In this document: positions 1 through 7,487 of the stretch, piece after piece
How the letters are laid out: every line of letters begins with the position of its first letter
How positions within the stretch are numbered: position 1 is the stretch's first letter
Translations under genes and position numbers: made by a program
The notes under the pieces: model-generated
The model's input: only the letters and a program-made list of their open reading frames with translations
What the model was told of the DNA's origin: nothing
The model's database searches: none
Source: Nitrospinaceae bacterium UBA3496
GTDB taxonomy: Bacteria > UBA8248
NCBI GenBank assembly: GCA_002377645.1
Contig: DFQF01000025.1
Coordinates: forward strand, 5,660-21,160
Length of the DNA: 15,501 nucleotides
Direction of reading: 5' to 3'

Positions 1-2
1 TT

Positions 3-884
3 ATCAAGAATGAAAATTTTGTTGTTGATGTTAGTGAAATAATTCAAGATCGTGAAATTAAAGGATCTCAAGCTGTTATAGAAGAAGTGATTTCTAATTA
101 TGATAATCTACGGGAAGAAATTGAGAGTCTTGTAAATAAGAAAGAAGGAAGACCTCTTAATGAAATAGATATTCTTGTCCCAGTTCCTAGACCGAGTAAA
201 TGTATAGGTGCTTTTCTAAACTATCTGGATTTAGGTAGAACAGTTGAGATGCTTCCATTAGAATTTTTCTATAAAGACAATGCTTTGCTTGGACCAGGTG
301 GAACTATAAAATTAGTGGATATTCCCGAGGTTTCCGAATTTCAACCTGAAGCTGAATTGGCATTTGTTATGAAGAAAAACGCTAAAGATGTAAATGTAAA
401 AGATGCGATGGATTATGTATTTGGATACGTTCCTTTTTTTGATATTTCAGTGCGAGGAATTACACGTTACACCCGATTTTTGACAAAAGGACAGGCTTCA
501 CACGGGCCTTGTGGGCCTTGGATTGTTACTAAAGATGAGATTTCTAATCCACATAAATTGAATGTGAAATCTTGGGTCAATGGTCAAATCGCTCAGGATT
601 ATAGTACTGAGCATATGGCGCATAAGATTCCAGATTTAGTTGCATGGGCAAGCCGTTTTGTTGAATTACGAACTGGTGATGTCATCGCTACAGGAACATA
701 CCATGAAGGCAGGAAGCCAATAGTTGATGGAGATTTTTTAGAAATTCAAATAGAAGGAATTGGCAAGACTGGATTTTATGCAGAAGGTTTTAAATCGAAT
801 ATTGATTCTTCAAATTCTGAACCTAGTTCAGGTCCAGCACCTGCACCTGGAGTGAAAGATTCTGCTAAAATAACAAAAATTTGA
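3..884 (+). CDS. FAH-family hydrolase (fumarylacetoacetase-like), 5' end cut by the window
   Basis: Metal-dependent hydrolase or hydratase of the fumarylacetoacetate hydrolase (FAH) superfamily, which acts on acylpyruvates or 2-keto-4-enoates late in ring-cleavage pathways. The frame is open from base 3 with no stop, so the GTG at 87 is internal and the true start lies left of the window; 293 residues are visible. The family's metal-binding E-x-E is seen (Glu codons at 348 and 354, in PEAELAFV) with the Asp ligand at 441 (FFDISVR), followed by the late LRTGDVIATGT core motif. The usual GPK.DTF segment is replaced by GQASHGPCGPW. After the fold there is a roughly 30-residue Ser/Pro/Ala-rich tail (SEPSSGPAPAPG) that the family normally lacks. 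It is first in a plus-strand run and 37 bp ahead of the monooxygenase. The stop is TGA followed directly by TAA. Family assignment is firm; the substrate is unknown. Confidence 0.88.
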   Translation: MKNENFVVDVSEIIQDREIKGSQAVIEEVISNYDNLREEIESLVNKKEGRPLNEIDILVPVPRPSKCIGAFLNYLDLGRTVEMLPLEFFYKDNALLGPGGTIKLVDIPEVSEFQPEAELAFVMKKNAKDVNVKDAMDYVFGYVPFFDISVRGITRYTRFLTKGQASHGPCGPWIVTKDEISNPHKLNVKSWVNGQIAQDYSTEHMAHKIPDLVAWASRFVELRTGDVIATGTYHEGRKPIVDGDFLEIQIEGIGKTGFYAEGFKSNIDSSNSEPSSGPAPAPGVKDSAKITKI

Positions 885-921
885 TAAACTGAATTTCTAT
901 ATAAAACAAGGACGAGTTCTG

Positions 922-2526
922 TTGCATAAAAAAAATGTTTGTCTTAGTTTTGATGTTGCCATTGTTGGAGCTGGTTTTTCAGGTTTGTCTCTTCTATACC
1001 ATTTAAGAGAAAGAGGATTTTCGGCGAGAGTAGTAGAGATCGCTAAAGATGTTGGTGGTACTTGGTATTGGAATAGATATCCAGGGGCAAGATGTGATAC
1101 TGAAAGTATGCAGTATTCCTATAGTTTTTCAAATGAACTACAACAAGAATGGAATTGGTCTGAAAGATATGCAACTCAGCCAGAAATCTTAGATTATATC
1201 AATCATGTAACTTCACGTTTTGATTTACGAAAAGATATTTCTTTTAGTACTAGAGTTACAACAGCATCTTTTAAAGAACAATTGAACCAGTGGTTTATTG
1301 AAACGGATCAGGATCTTCAAATCAAGTCGAATTTTCTGGTTATGGCAACCGGATGTCTCTCTTCCCCTTTTTATCCAGAAATAACAGGTCTTGAAGATTT
1401 TCAGGGGTCTATCCATCATACTGGACGTTGGCCGCACAGTAATGTTGAATTTGAAGGAAAGAAGATAGGAGTTATAGGTACAGGTTCTTCAGCAATCCAA
1501 TCTATCCCAGTTATGTCAAAAAATGCAGGTCATGTTTATGTTTTTCAGAGGACTGCGAATTTCGCAATTCCTGCTCATAATGGACCTATACCTGAGGAAA
1601 GAACAAATCATGTGAAGAGTAACTATCCCGAGATTAGACAAAAAGCAAAAGAGTTATACGCTGGTTTTTACCAAACATATAATGACAAATCTGCCCTAGA
1701 GGTATCTGAAGAGGAAAGAAATGAAGAATACGAGAGACGTTGGGAACATGGAGGGTTGCCTTTTTTTGGAGCATTTACTGATTTAGCATTTGATGAAAAT
1801 GCGAATGAAACTGCTGCAGAGTTTGTGCGTTCCAAGATCAGGGAAATAGTAAAGGATCCTATTAAAGCTGAAAAATTATCGCCTCAAACTGTTATAGGTT
1901 GTAAGAGGTTATGTGTAGATACCGATTATTATGCAACTTTTAATCGTGAGAACGTTTCTTTAATTGATATCAAAGAGAGTCCAATTGATAAGATTGCTGA
2001 AAGAGGGATTATAGTTTCTGGCCAATTGTATGAAATTGATTTGCTTGTTTTAGCTACAGGCTTTGATGCAATGACTGGAGCAATTCTAAAGATTGATATT
2101 CGTGGAAGAGGTGAAAAATCTATACAAGAAAAATGGAGTGAAGGTCCTAAAACATTTCTTGGTTTAATGACTGAAGGATTTCCTAATTTTTTTATGATTA
2201 CTGGACCTCAAAGTCCATCAGTTTTAACCAATATGTTGACTAGTATAGAGCAACATATTGATTGGATATGTGATTGTCTTGTCTTCCTAAGGGAACAAGA
2301 AATAAATATGATTGAACCAAAAAAAGAAATCGAAGATAACTGGGTTGAACATTGTAATACATTGGCTTCAGAAACACTTCGTTACAAATGTACTTCTTGG
2401 TATCTCGGTGTGAACATTCCTGGAAAACCTAGAGTTTTTATGCCTTATGTGGGCGGATTCCCTATGTATAAAGAAAAATGCGATAGAGAAACCCTAACTG
2501 GATATCATAGTTTTGAATTGTCATAG
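922..2526 (+). CDS. Type I Baeyer-Villiger monooxygenase (FAD/NADPH)
   Basis: Cytosolic flavoprotein that inserts oxygen next to a ketone to give an ester or lactone, using NADPH and O2. Its 534 aa matches the cyclohexanone monooxygenase class. Visible motifs are the FAD Rossmann GAGFSG (residues 16-21), the flavin-loop motif GGTWYWNRYPGARCD (45-59), the Baeyer-Villiger fingerprint F-x-G-x3-H-x3-W-P (160-171), the NADPH Rossmann GTGSSA (186-191), Arg329 in KRLCVDTDYY matching the catalytic Arg of this class, and a late LVLATGFDAMTG. The start is TTG: AAGGA lies 9 nt upstream and no ATG follows in the N-terminal region before the FAD motif. The next gene begins 44 bp on and encodes a hydrolase that could process the product, as often seen for such enzymes. 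The natural ketone cannot be read from sequence. Confidence 0.93.
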   Translation: MHKKNVCLSFDVAIVGAGFSGLSLLYHLRERGFSARVVEIAKDVGGTWYWNRYPGARCDTESMQYSYSFSNELQQEWNWSERYATQPEILDYINHVTSRFDLRKDISFSTRVTTASFKEQLNQWFIETDQDLQIKSNFLVMATGCLSSPFYPEITGLEDFQGSIHHTGRWPHSNVEFEGKKIGVIGTGSSAIQSIPVMSKNAGHVYVFQRTANFAIPAHNGPIPEERTNHVKSNYPEIRQKAKELYAGFYQTYNDKSALEVSEEERNEEYERRWEHGGLPFFGAFTDLAFDENANETAAEFVRSKIREIVKDPIKAEKLSPQTVIGCKRLCVDTDYYATFNRENVSLIDIKESPIDKIAERGIIVSGQLYEIDLLVLATGFDAMTGAILKIDIRGRGEKSIQEKWSEGPKTFLGLMTEGFPNFFMITGPQSPSVLTNMLTSIEQHIDWICDCLVFLREQEINMIEPKKEIEDNWVEHCNTLASETLRYKCTSWYLGVNIPGKPRVFMPYVGGFPMYKEKCDRETLTGYHSFELS

Positions 2527-2570
2527 GATTAATTTTGGGTTTTTTTAATGCGTTATCTTGGAGTTAAATT

Positions 2571-3704
2571 TTGAATAAAAAGACAAGTTGGTATACATAT
2601 TTTCCTTCGGATCTACGATGGTCACGTTCAATTTGCTGGATGATTTCTTGCGCTAGATGGGGAGGTTCGGAGATTGGAGAAGTAGACCAAGTTTGCCGTC
2701 GTTTATCAAAAAAAATTGGGAATGATTCTCATTGGTTACGTGAATGGTCAAGAATGGGAGAAAAAATTTTTGTTCTTGGAAAAAGTGAGGAAAATAAAGG
2801 TCATTTTCTTACTGCGGCTGCACACTATCTTAGAGCCTGTTACTATTTCCAAATGGGAGAAAGATTAGTTTCTCCTAAAACTGAAAAATCTATGTCAATT
2901 TACAAAAAATCTATAGATTCCTTCAAAAAATATTATAAATTAATTGATCGTCCTCTTATAGAAAAGGTAGAGGTGCCGTTAAACAGAAAAAAACTACCTG
3001 CATATTTTGTACATGCAGAAAATACGAAGAAATCCAAATGTCCTACAGTAGTTTTTTTTGATGGAAGGGATGTAACGAAAGAGATCCAATTTATCTGTGG
3101 TGTAAAAGATATGGTTCGAAGAGGCATGAATTGTCTAGTACTCGATGGTCCTGGAACTGGAGAATCAGTCCGCTTTAGAAAGCTTTATTTACGTCATGAT
3201 TATGAATTAGCCGGAAGTGCTGCTTTTGATTATCTGACAACAAGGAAAGATGTCAATACAAAAAAAGTTGGTGTGCTTGGAATAAGTCTTGGAGGATTTT
3301 ATGCCTCTAGGGTAGCGAGTTTTGAGCATCGATATAAGGCTTGTGTAGCTTGGGGTGCGAATTGGGAGTATCAAAAAACTTGGAAAACAAGAGGAGTTCC
3401 TGCTCACTCTTATATGGAGATTATGAATGTAGAAACTGAAGAAGAAATGCAAGAAGAATTCGAGAAATTTTCCCTAAAAGGGATTGTTGATAAAATGAAG
3501 TGCCCTTTTCTTCTTACTCATGGAGCAAACGATAACATGGTTCCGATGAGAGAGGCTCTAGAACATTTTAGGGCAGTAGGATCTACAGATAAAACATTAC
3601 GAATTTTTTCTGAAAAGGAAGGTGGTGCAGAGCACTGTCAATTAGATAATATGATATTAGGGACTAGTTATATTTTTGATTGGTTACAAACTAAGTTGAA
3701 ATAA
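2571..3704 (+). CDS. alpha/beta hydrolase, DHPON-hydrolase/Ayg1/FrsA-like
   Basis: Serine hydrolase of the group containing 2,6-dihydroxypseudooxynicotine hydrolase and fungal Ayg1, some of which cut carbon-carbon bonds next to a ketone. The protein is 377 aa: an all-helical N-terminal domain (about residues 1-130) precedes the alpha/beta core. The core carries nucleophile Ser239 in GISLGG, acid Asp321 in HGANDNMVP and His355 in the typical GGAEHCQLDN motif. There is no signal peptide, so it is cytosolic. It starts at TTG with GGAG 7 nt upstream; an ATG at 2548 is out of frame and gives only 8 codons. It lies between the monooxygenase and the OsmC-like gene, 19 bp ahead of the latter's chosen start, so co-transcription is likely. 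A role in hydrolysing the monooxygenase product, or a diketone, is inference. Confidence 0.82.
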   Translation: MNKKTSWYTYFPSDLRWSRSICWMISCARWGGSEIGEVDQVCRRLSKKIGNDSHWLREWSRMGEKIFVLGKSEENKGHFLTAAAHYLRACYYFQMGERLVSPKTEKSMSIYKKSIDSFKKYYKLIDRPLIEKVEVPLNRKKLPAYFVHAENTKKSKCPTVVFFDGRDVTKEIQFICGVKDMVRRGMNCLVLDGPGTGESVRFRKLYLRHDYELAGSAAFDYLTTRKDVNTKKVGVLGISLGGFYASRVASFEHRYKACVAWGANWEYQKTWKTRGVPAHSYMEIMNVETEEEMQEEFEKFSLKGIVDKMKCPFLLTHGANDNMVPMREALEHFRAVGSTDKTLRIFSEKEGGAEHCQLDNMILGTSYIFDWLQTKLK

Positions 3705-3723
3705 TTTTTTAATGGAGATTAGA

Positions 3724-4281
3724 ATGGAAAAACCTATTGATGGATTTGAAACGTCTAGTGAGATTGGAAAACGTGTTATTGATCAACCAGAACTTCCCGC
3801 ACAAGGTTTAGCTACAGATTCCGAAGTCTATACCGAGGTAGTTGAAGGTCAGATGCAACTTAAAAGAGGGACCGTTAGGCATTTTGAAGTATTTTGTGAT
3901 GAACAAGAAAGAATTGGTGGAACAGATAAATATCCATCCCCGATGTCATATATGGCAATGGGAACGGGTTTTTGACTTCTAACTCAGGTTGCGCGGTACG
4001 CGCATATGATGAAAATTGAAATTGAGAAGGCAAGCGTGAAGGTTAGGTTTCGTAAATTGTTAGGAGGTTCGGTATTAAAGGGTACAGTTTTTAATAAGTG
4101 GGAAGGAGTAGATACGCATTTAAAAGTAGAGTCAAATGCCCCCAAAGATAAAATTGCACATCTAATTCGAAATGCAAAAAATGGTTGTTTTGCAGAAGGG
4201 CTAATAGTGCAGTCGGTGCCACTAACAAGCACTATTGAATTGAATGGAGAAAAACTAGATTTGGAAGGAATAACAGATTAG
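3724..4281 (+). CDS. OsmC-family redox protein with in-frame TGA, predicted selenoprotein (Sec84)
   Basis: OsmC/Ohr-family proteins are thiol peroxidases or related redox enzymes that use two cysteines. Read through the TGA at 3973-3975, this gene gives one 185-residue protein. The N-terminal part runs to YPSPMSYMAMGTGF, then residue 84 (TGA), then LLTQVARYAHMMKIEIEKA, which is the family's 'P...L...C' helix with Sec where the first Cys belongs. The second redox Cys is Cys155 (NGCFAEGL), 71 residues on, close to the usual OsmC spacing. There is no frame change across the TGA: the second open stretch, with an ATG at 4006, is the direct continuation. A hairpin fitting bacterial SECIS follows the TGA. 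The start is ATG 3724 with GGAG 6 nt upstream; the ATG at 3712 overlaps that site and is less likely. Alternatives are a nonsense-mutated pseudogene or a sequencing error, both less likely given the second Sec gene at 9667. Confidence 0.85.
3984..4009 (+). promoter_or_regulatory. Predicted bacterial SECIS element of the OsmC-like gene
   Basis: A GC-rich stem-loop lies just after the TGA in otherwise AT-rich DNA. TGCGC (3990-3994) pairs with GCGCA (4000-4004) around the loop GGTAC; one further G-C pair is possible, leaving the triloop GTA. TCA (3984-3986) can pair with TGA (4007-4009) below a small internal loop. The loop starts with G and begins 19 nt after the TGA, within the roughly 16-37 nt known for bacterial SECIS elements bound by SelB. 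The element is inside the coding sequence, as is normal in bacteria. Confidence 0.7.
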
Positions 4282-4305
4282 TTTTGAGGGTCACTAAGTT
4301 TTTTT
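4278..4305 (+). terminator. Possible weak Rho-independent terminator after the OsmC-like gene
   Basis: TTAGT (4278-4282, containing the TAG stop) can pair with ACTAA (4293-4297), followed by G and seven T residues. The stem is only 5 bp and AT-rich with a 10-nt loop, so it may be weak or only attenuate transcription into the reductase gene 33 bp later. Confidence 0.35.
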
Positions 4306-4337
4306 GATTTCTTCATTTTGTATATTTGGGATTCATT

Positions 4338-5162
4338 ATGTTAAAGATTCCACATTTGATTTATGGGACTGCATGGAAGGAAGAGGCTACAGAAGAACTT
4401 GTCTTATCTGCAATTAAAACAGGATATCGTAATTTTGATACTGCAAATCAGAGAAGACATTATGTTGAAGTTGCTGTTGGTGATGCTCTTTCGCAAGCAT
4501 ACAAAAATGGTTTAGAGAGAGAAGAATTCTTTCTGCAAACCAAATATACTTTTCCTGCAGGTCAGGACGAAAGACTTCCCTACGATTTAAATGCAGATTA
4601 TAATGTTCAGGTTCGACAATCATTCGAAAGTTCTTTAGAACACTTACAAACAACTTTTGTTGACTCTTATCTTTTACATGGTCCCTCCCAACGTTCTGGT
4701 CTTAACGAATCTGATTGGATGGTATGGACTGAAATGGAATCTATTTTTAAAGAGGGATTAACGAGAAGTTTAGGGATAAGTAATGTCAACATTGAACAAC
4801 TAAAACTTTTATATGAAAAATCTGAAATAAAACCGAGATTTGTACAAAATCGTTGTTTTGCGCAAATGGGATGGGACTGGGAAGTAAGGAAATTTTGTAG
4901 AGAAAATCAAATTTCGTATCAGGGATTTTCATTACTTACGGCCAATCCTTTTGTCTTGCCTACTCTGAGAGAAATCTCTCAAAGGATAAATAAAACTCCT
5001 GCTCAGATTATTTTTCGATTTGCAATTTACATTGGGATAGTTCCTCTTACAGGTACGACTAAAATTTTGCATATGGAAGAAGATATTGCTCTAGATTTTG
5101 TACTTGAAAATTCGGAAATAGATTTTATAGAAAAAGTAGGAATTCAATTTCTGCAAAAGTAA
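4338..5162 (+). CDS. Aldo/keto reductase family protein
   Basis: NAD(P)H-dependent carbonyl reductase with a TIM-barrel fold, cytosolic. From ATG 4338 it has 274 aa. The AKR catalytic set is visible as Asp34 in FDTANQ, Tyr42 in HYVEVAVGDAL, Lys69 in LQTKY and His114 in YLLHGP. Other recognisable blocks are SLGISNV, FVQNRCF, YQGFSLLTAN and the late LTGTTKI. The DTANQ..HY spacing puts more residues between Asp and Tyr than classic AKRs but matches a known sub-branch. An in-frame TTG exists at 4326, but ATG 4338 is preferred because TTTGGGA sits just upstream with a 6-nt gap. It is last in the plus-strand run and converges on the transporter gene. It could reduce an aldehyde or ketone intermediate of the same pathway (inference). 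Confidence 0.88.
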   Translation: MLKIPHLIYGTAWKEEATEELVLSAIKTGYRNFDTANQRRHYVEVAVGDALSQAYKNGLEREEFFLQTKYTFPAGQDERLPYDLNADYNVQVRQSFESSLEHLQTTFVDSYLLHGPSQRSGLNESDWMVWTEMESIFKEGLTRSLGISNVNIEQLKLLYEKSEIKPRFVQNRCFAQMGWDWEVRKFCRENQISYQGFSLLTANPFVLPTLREISQRINKTPAQIIFRFAIYIGIVPLTGTTKILHMEEDIALDFVLENSEIDFIEKVGIQFLQK

Positions 5163-5186
5163 TAATTTATCAATCAGTAATCCACA

Positions 5187-6059
5187 TTACCATTTCAGAT
5201 TAACTAATAATGCTCCTCCAACGGTCATTAGGCATCCTATAGGTATTTTCCAAGTCAGTTTCTCAAATTTCTTTACTATAAGAAATGCCATTGCTACGGT
5301 GAAAATAGGAGAGGTTTGAATGATAGGAAGCATACGATATACTTCCCCAAGTTGCATTGCTTTCGTATAACAATAAAAACCACATGCCATTAATAATCCC
5401 GCGAGCAAAAAAGGTCGAAAACTTTTTTTAATATTCGCTTCCGAAAATTTTTTAGTAGTGAGAATAGTATAAATTCCTACGATTGAAAGGCCAATGATGG
5501 TGCCGATTATAGTTCCAATCGTACTATCTGGGAATGCTTGGAGACCTTTTCTCCAAAATACTGCAGCGAATGAAGATACAATTGCTGCGGCAATTGGCCA
5601 AACAATTTGTTTCTTTTTCCATGCTCCGTCAGTTTTCTCGAAAGTGATAAGAGTAATACCAGAAAAAACAAATGCGATGCCGACTAAATTTTTCCAGGTT
5701 GGTTCCTCTGATAAAATTAAGATTCCTAGGAGAGTTCCAAGAATTGGAGAACTTCCTTTGATTGGAGCGGCACGAGCGACACCTATTTTAGAAATTCCTG
5801 TCAGGTAAAATATGAAGAAAAGACCTGGGTTACATGCACCTGCAAAAATTATCCATAGATAATGTATTCCAAGACTTGGAAATGAAGGTTGAGAGAAAAC
5901 AACAAATCCAATCAGGATGAATAAAGTACTTGCCAAAACAATAGTAGAACCTATAAAAGCATTTGTATGCTGAAGACCGGAACGAATTGCCATATCACAA
6001 AGGGCGTAAGAAAAAGATGCGCAAAGAGCAAATAAAAATGCTAAGTCAACAATTAACAA
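5187..6059 (-). CDS. EamA/DMT-family transporter
   Basis: Inner-membrane protein of the drug/metabolite transporter superfamily. Its 290 aa carry ten predicted hydrophobic helices in two homologous EamA halves (about residues 5-139 and 152-288). The first half has the GVARAAPIKGSSPILGTLLG and SEEPTWKNLVGIAFVFSGI pattern, and the second repeats it as YRMLPIIQTSPIFTVAMAF and FEKLTWKIPIGCLMTVGGALL. The start is TTG 6059, with AAGG about 9 nt upstream; no ATG lies before the first helix. It follows the 120-aa gene by 62 bp and the SDR gene on the same strand, so the three may form one unit. The transported compound is not predictable; members export amino acids, nucleosides and other metabolites. 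Confidence 0.87.
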   Translation of the reverse strand: MLIVDLAFLFALCASFSYALCDMAIRSGLQHTNAFIGSTIVLASTLFILIGFVVFSQPSFPSLGIHYLWIIFAGACNPGLFFIFYLTGISKIGVARAAPIKGSSPILGTLLGILILSEEPTWKNLVGIAFVFSGITLITFEKTDGAWKKKQIVWPIAAAIVSSFAAVFWRKGLQAFPDSTIGTIIGTIIGLSIVGIYTILTTKKFSEANIKKSFRPFLLAGLLMACGFYCYTKAMQLGEVYRMLPIIQTSPIFTVAMAFLIVKKFEKLTWKIPIGCLMTVGGALLVNLKW

Positions 6060-6121
6060 TTTATCTAACCTTTTTTATGAAATTTTTATAGCAAATGAAG
6101 AAGTGATCAAGAAAAGGTTTT

Positions 6122-6484
6122 CTATAATAAAATATCTTCTTCGTTAAGAAGGATAAGATATGGTTCTCCATATTGTCCTTTTTCTGAAATACCCCAATTT
6201 GATTGATCTGTTTTAAGTTTGAAACGAACTCCCCAGTCTCCGCCATAAATTAGATGAGAACTTCCTTGTCCAGAATCTGAAACAGGAGTGTAGAGGGCGG
6301 AACAAGTAGAGCCATCTTCTTTGCTAGACCATCCTGTGATCTCATATATTCCATTCGGATAATCAGGCAATTCCAAACGGATATAGTTAATAAGAATGGG
6401 CTCTTTTTTTATCTCATATAAGTGACCAGGCATATATGTGCAATTTTGATTTTCTTCAACTTCTAAGTATAAATTTTGTGTCAA
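6122..6484 (-). CDS. Hypothetical 120-aa protein, no family recognised
   Basis: I do not recognise this protein. It is an acidic soluble sequence of 120 residues rich in Tyr, Gly and Glu, with no signal peptide or membrane segment, and probably mostly beta strand (ILINYIRLELPDYPNGIYEI, SSHLIYGGDWGVRFKL). It has two Cys (15 and 61). The start is TTG at 6484 with AAGGA 7 nt upstream, a well-placed ribosome site that supports a real gene. It sits between the SDR gene (33 bp gap) and the transporter gene (62 bp gap), same strand. A role linked to those two is only contextual. Confidence 0.65.
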   Translation of the reverse strand: MTQNLYLEVEENQNCTYMPGHLYEIKKEPILINYIRLELPDYPNGIYEITGWSSKEDGSTCSALYTPVSDSGQGSSHLIYGGDWGVRFKLKTDQSNWGISEKGQYGEPYLILLNEEDILL

Positions 6485-6517
6485 TATTGTATCCTTATTA
6501 AACGTTTTTTTTGCGAT

Positions 6518-7303
6518 TTATATAGACCAACTTCTGCCTCCATCCACAGGAATTAAGGACCCATTGATATAAGAAGCTGATTCACTCGCTAGAAAAAGAG
6601 CGAGTTGTGCTGCTTCTTTTGGATCTCCAAATCTGCCAGTTGGATTTTGCGATGCTCTTAAATTAGCGGCTTCTTCTTCTGAAATAGAATGAAGGTCTGC
6701 GTATGTTTTGAGACCTTTTCTAACCATTGGGGTATCAAATTGACCAAGTAAAATTGCGTTTACACGTATTCCATTTGATGCAACAAGTCTTGCAAGTGCT
6801 TTAGTTGCACTTAAAATTCCGCCACCTGCGGTTGCTGCCATTACATTTTCAGGAATTGGTTCCTTGTAAATCACTGCTCCCATAAAAATTACGGTTCCAG
6901 TTTTTCTTCTTATCATTTTGCTGAGTACTTTTTGAGTAAGATAAAGTGGTGATGTGATTCGATTTTTTAGAATTTCTTCCCAGAGTTTTGGTTCAGTTGT
7001 GAAAAAATCCCCAGGATAACTTCTCCCTGCATTATTAATCAATATATCGATGGGCCCTAAATTTTTCTCTGTTTTTTCTATGATTTTATCCATATCTTCT
7101 AAGTTAGAAAGATCTGCACTTATAGTTTCAATTTTACCACCATCCTCTTCAAGTACTTCCTTTGCTTTTTCCATTTTTTCTATATTACGTCCTGTTATCA
7201 TTATTTTTGAAGATTCTTTCGAGAAGAGTCGTGCTGTTTCTAGTCCAATTCCACTGGTTCCTCCAGTTATAATTACTACTTTTCCATCTAAGTTATATGA
7301 CAT
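6518..7303 (-). CDS. SDR-fold protein lacking the YxxxK catalytic pair
   Basis: Short-chain dehydrogenase/reductase fold, 261 aa, cytosolic. The cofactor site is intact: TGGTSGIG (residues 13-20), ITGRN after the second strand, SADLSN (62-67), NNAG (90-93) and Asn114 in the active-site helix. The C-terminal part is typical (GIRVNAILLGQFDTPM, INGSLIPVDGGRSW). The active-site region is not: aligned on TKALA (167-171), the Tyr and Lys of YxxxK fall on Ala156 and Gly160 (MAATAGGGILSA), and the usual Ser falls on Met141/Gly142. The fold can bind NAD(P), but the standard proton relay is absent, so chemistry may differ or be lost. AGGGG precedes the ATG by 8 nt. First gene of the minus-strand group and divergent from the MFS gene. 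Confidence 0.85.
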   Translation of the reverse strand: MSYNLDGKVVIITGGTSGIGLETARLFSKESSKIMITGRNIEKMEKAKEVLEEDGGKIETISADLSNLEDMDKIIEKTEKNLGPIDILINNAGRSYPGDFFTTEPKLWEEILKNRITSPLYLTQKVLSKMIRRKTGTVIFMGAVIYKEPIPENVMAATAGGGILSATKALARLVASNGIRVNAILLGQFDTPMVRKGLKTYADLHSISEEEAANLRASQNPTGRFGDPKEAAQLALFLASESASYINGSLIPVDGGRSWSI

Positions 7304-7487
7304 TATCTAACCCCTGTACTTTATAGTTTCATTTCTGCGAAAAAAAAATGATCTGAATTCTCAATTTGAATTTAATTTAGTACACTCATGTTCGCTTCCA
7401 TTTAAAGTTCTAGCATATCAGATGCCTTGCTTCATATACGTTGATTCTTTTTTGTCAGAAGTTTGTTTCTAAAAGGTAAAGGTAGAG

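Noticed and set aside
3973..3975. TGA as a nonsense mutation making the OsmC-like gene a pseudogene
   Set aside because: Both halves are intact with no frameshift, the TGA is exactly at the redox Cys position, a SECIS-like hairpin follows, and a second gene in the window shows the same pattern.
3984..4232. 82-aa minus-strand ORF over the OsmC-like gene
   Set aside because: Reverse-frame shadow of the second half of the OsmC-like gene; no ribosome site and no recognisable protein.
4006..4281. Independent 91-aa gene starting at the ATG at 4006
   Set aside because: It is the in-frame second half of the OsmC-like protein, and the ATG lies at the end of the hairpin without a ribosome site.
5177..5191. 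GTAAT/ATTAC hairpin between the convergent reductase and transporter genes as a terminator
   Set aside because: Only a 5-bp AT-rich stem and no T-run on either strand.
6061..6246. 61-aa minus-strand ORF overlapping the 120-aa gene
   Set aside because: Different frame over the end of the 120-aa gene with no supporting ribosome site; the longer gene is better supported.
7304..7487. Promoter pair in the SDR/MFS divergent space
   Set aside because: AT-rich with an AATTC/GAATT inverted repeat near 7356-7372, but no -35/-10 pair with good spacing on either strand that I could defend.
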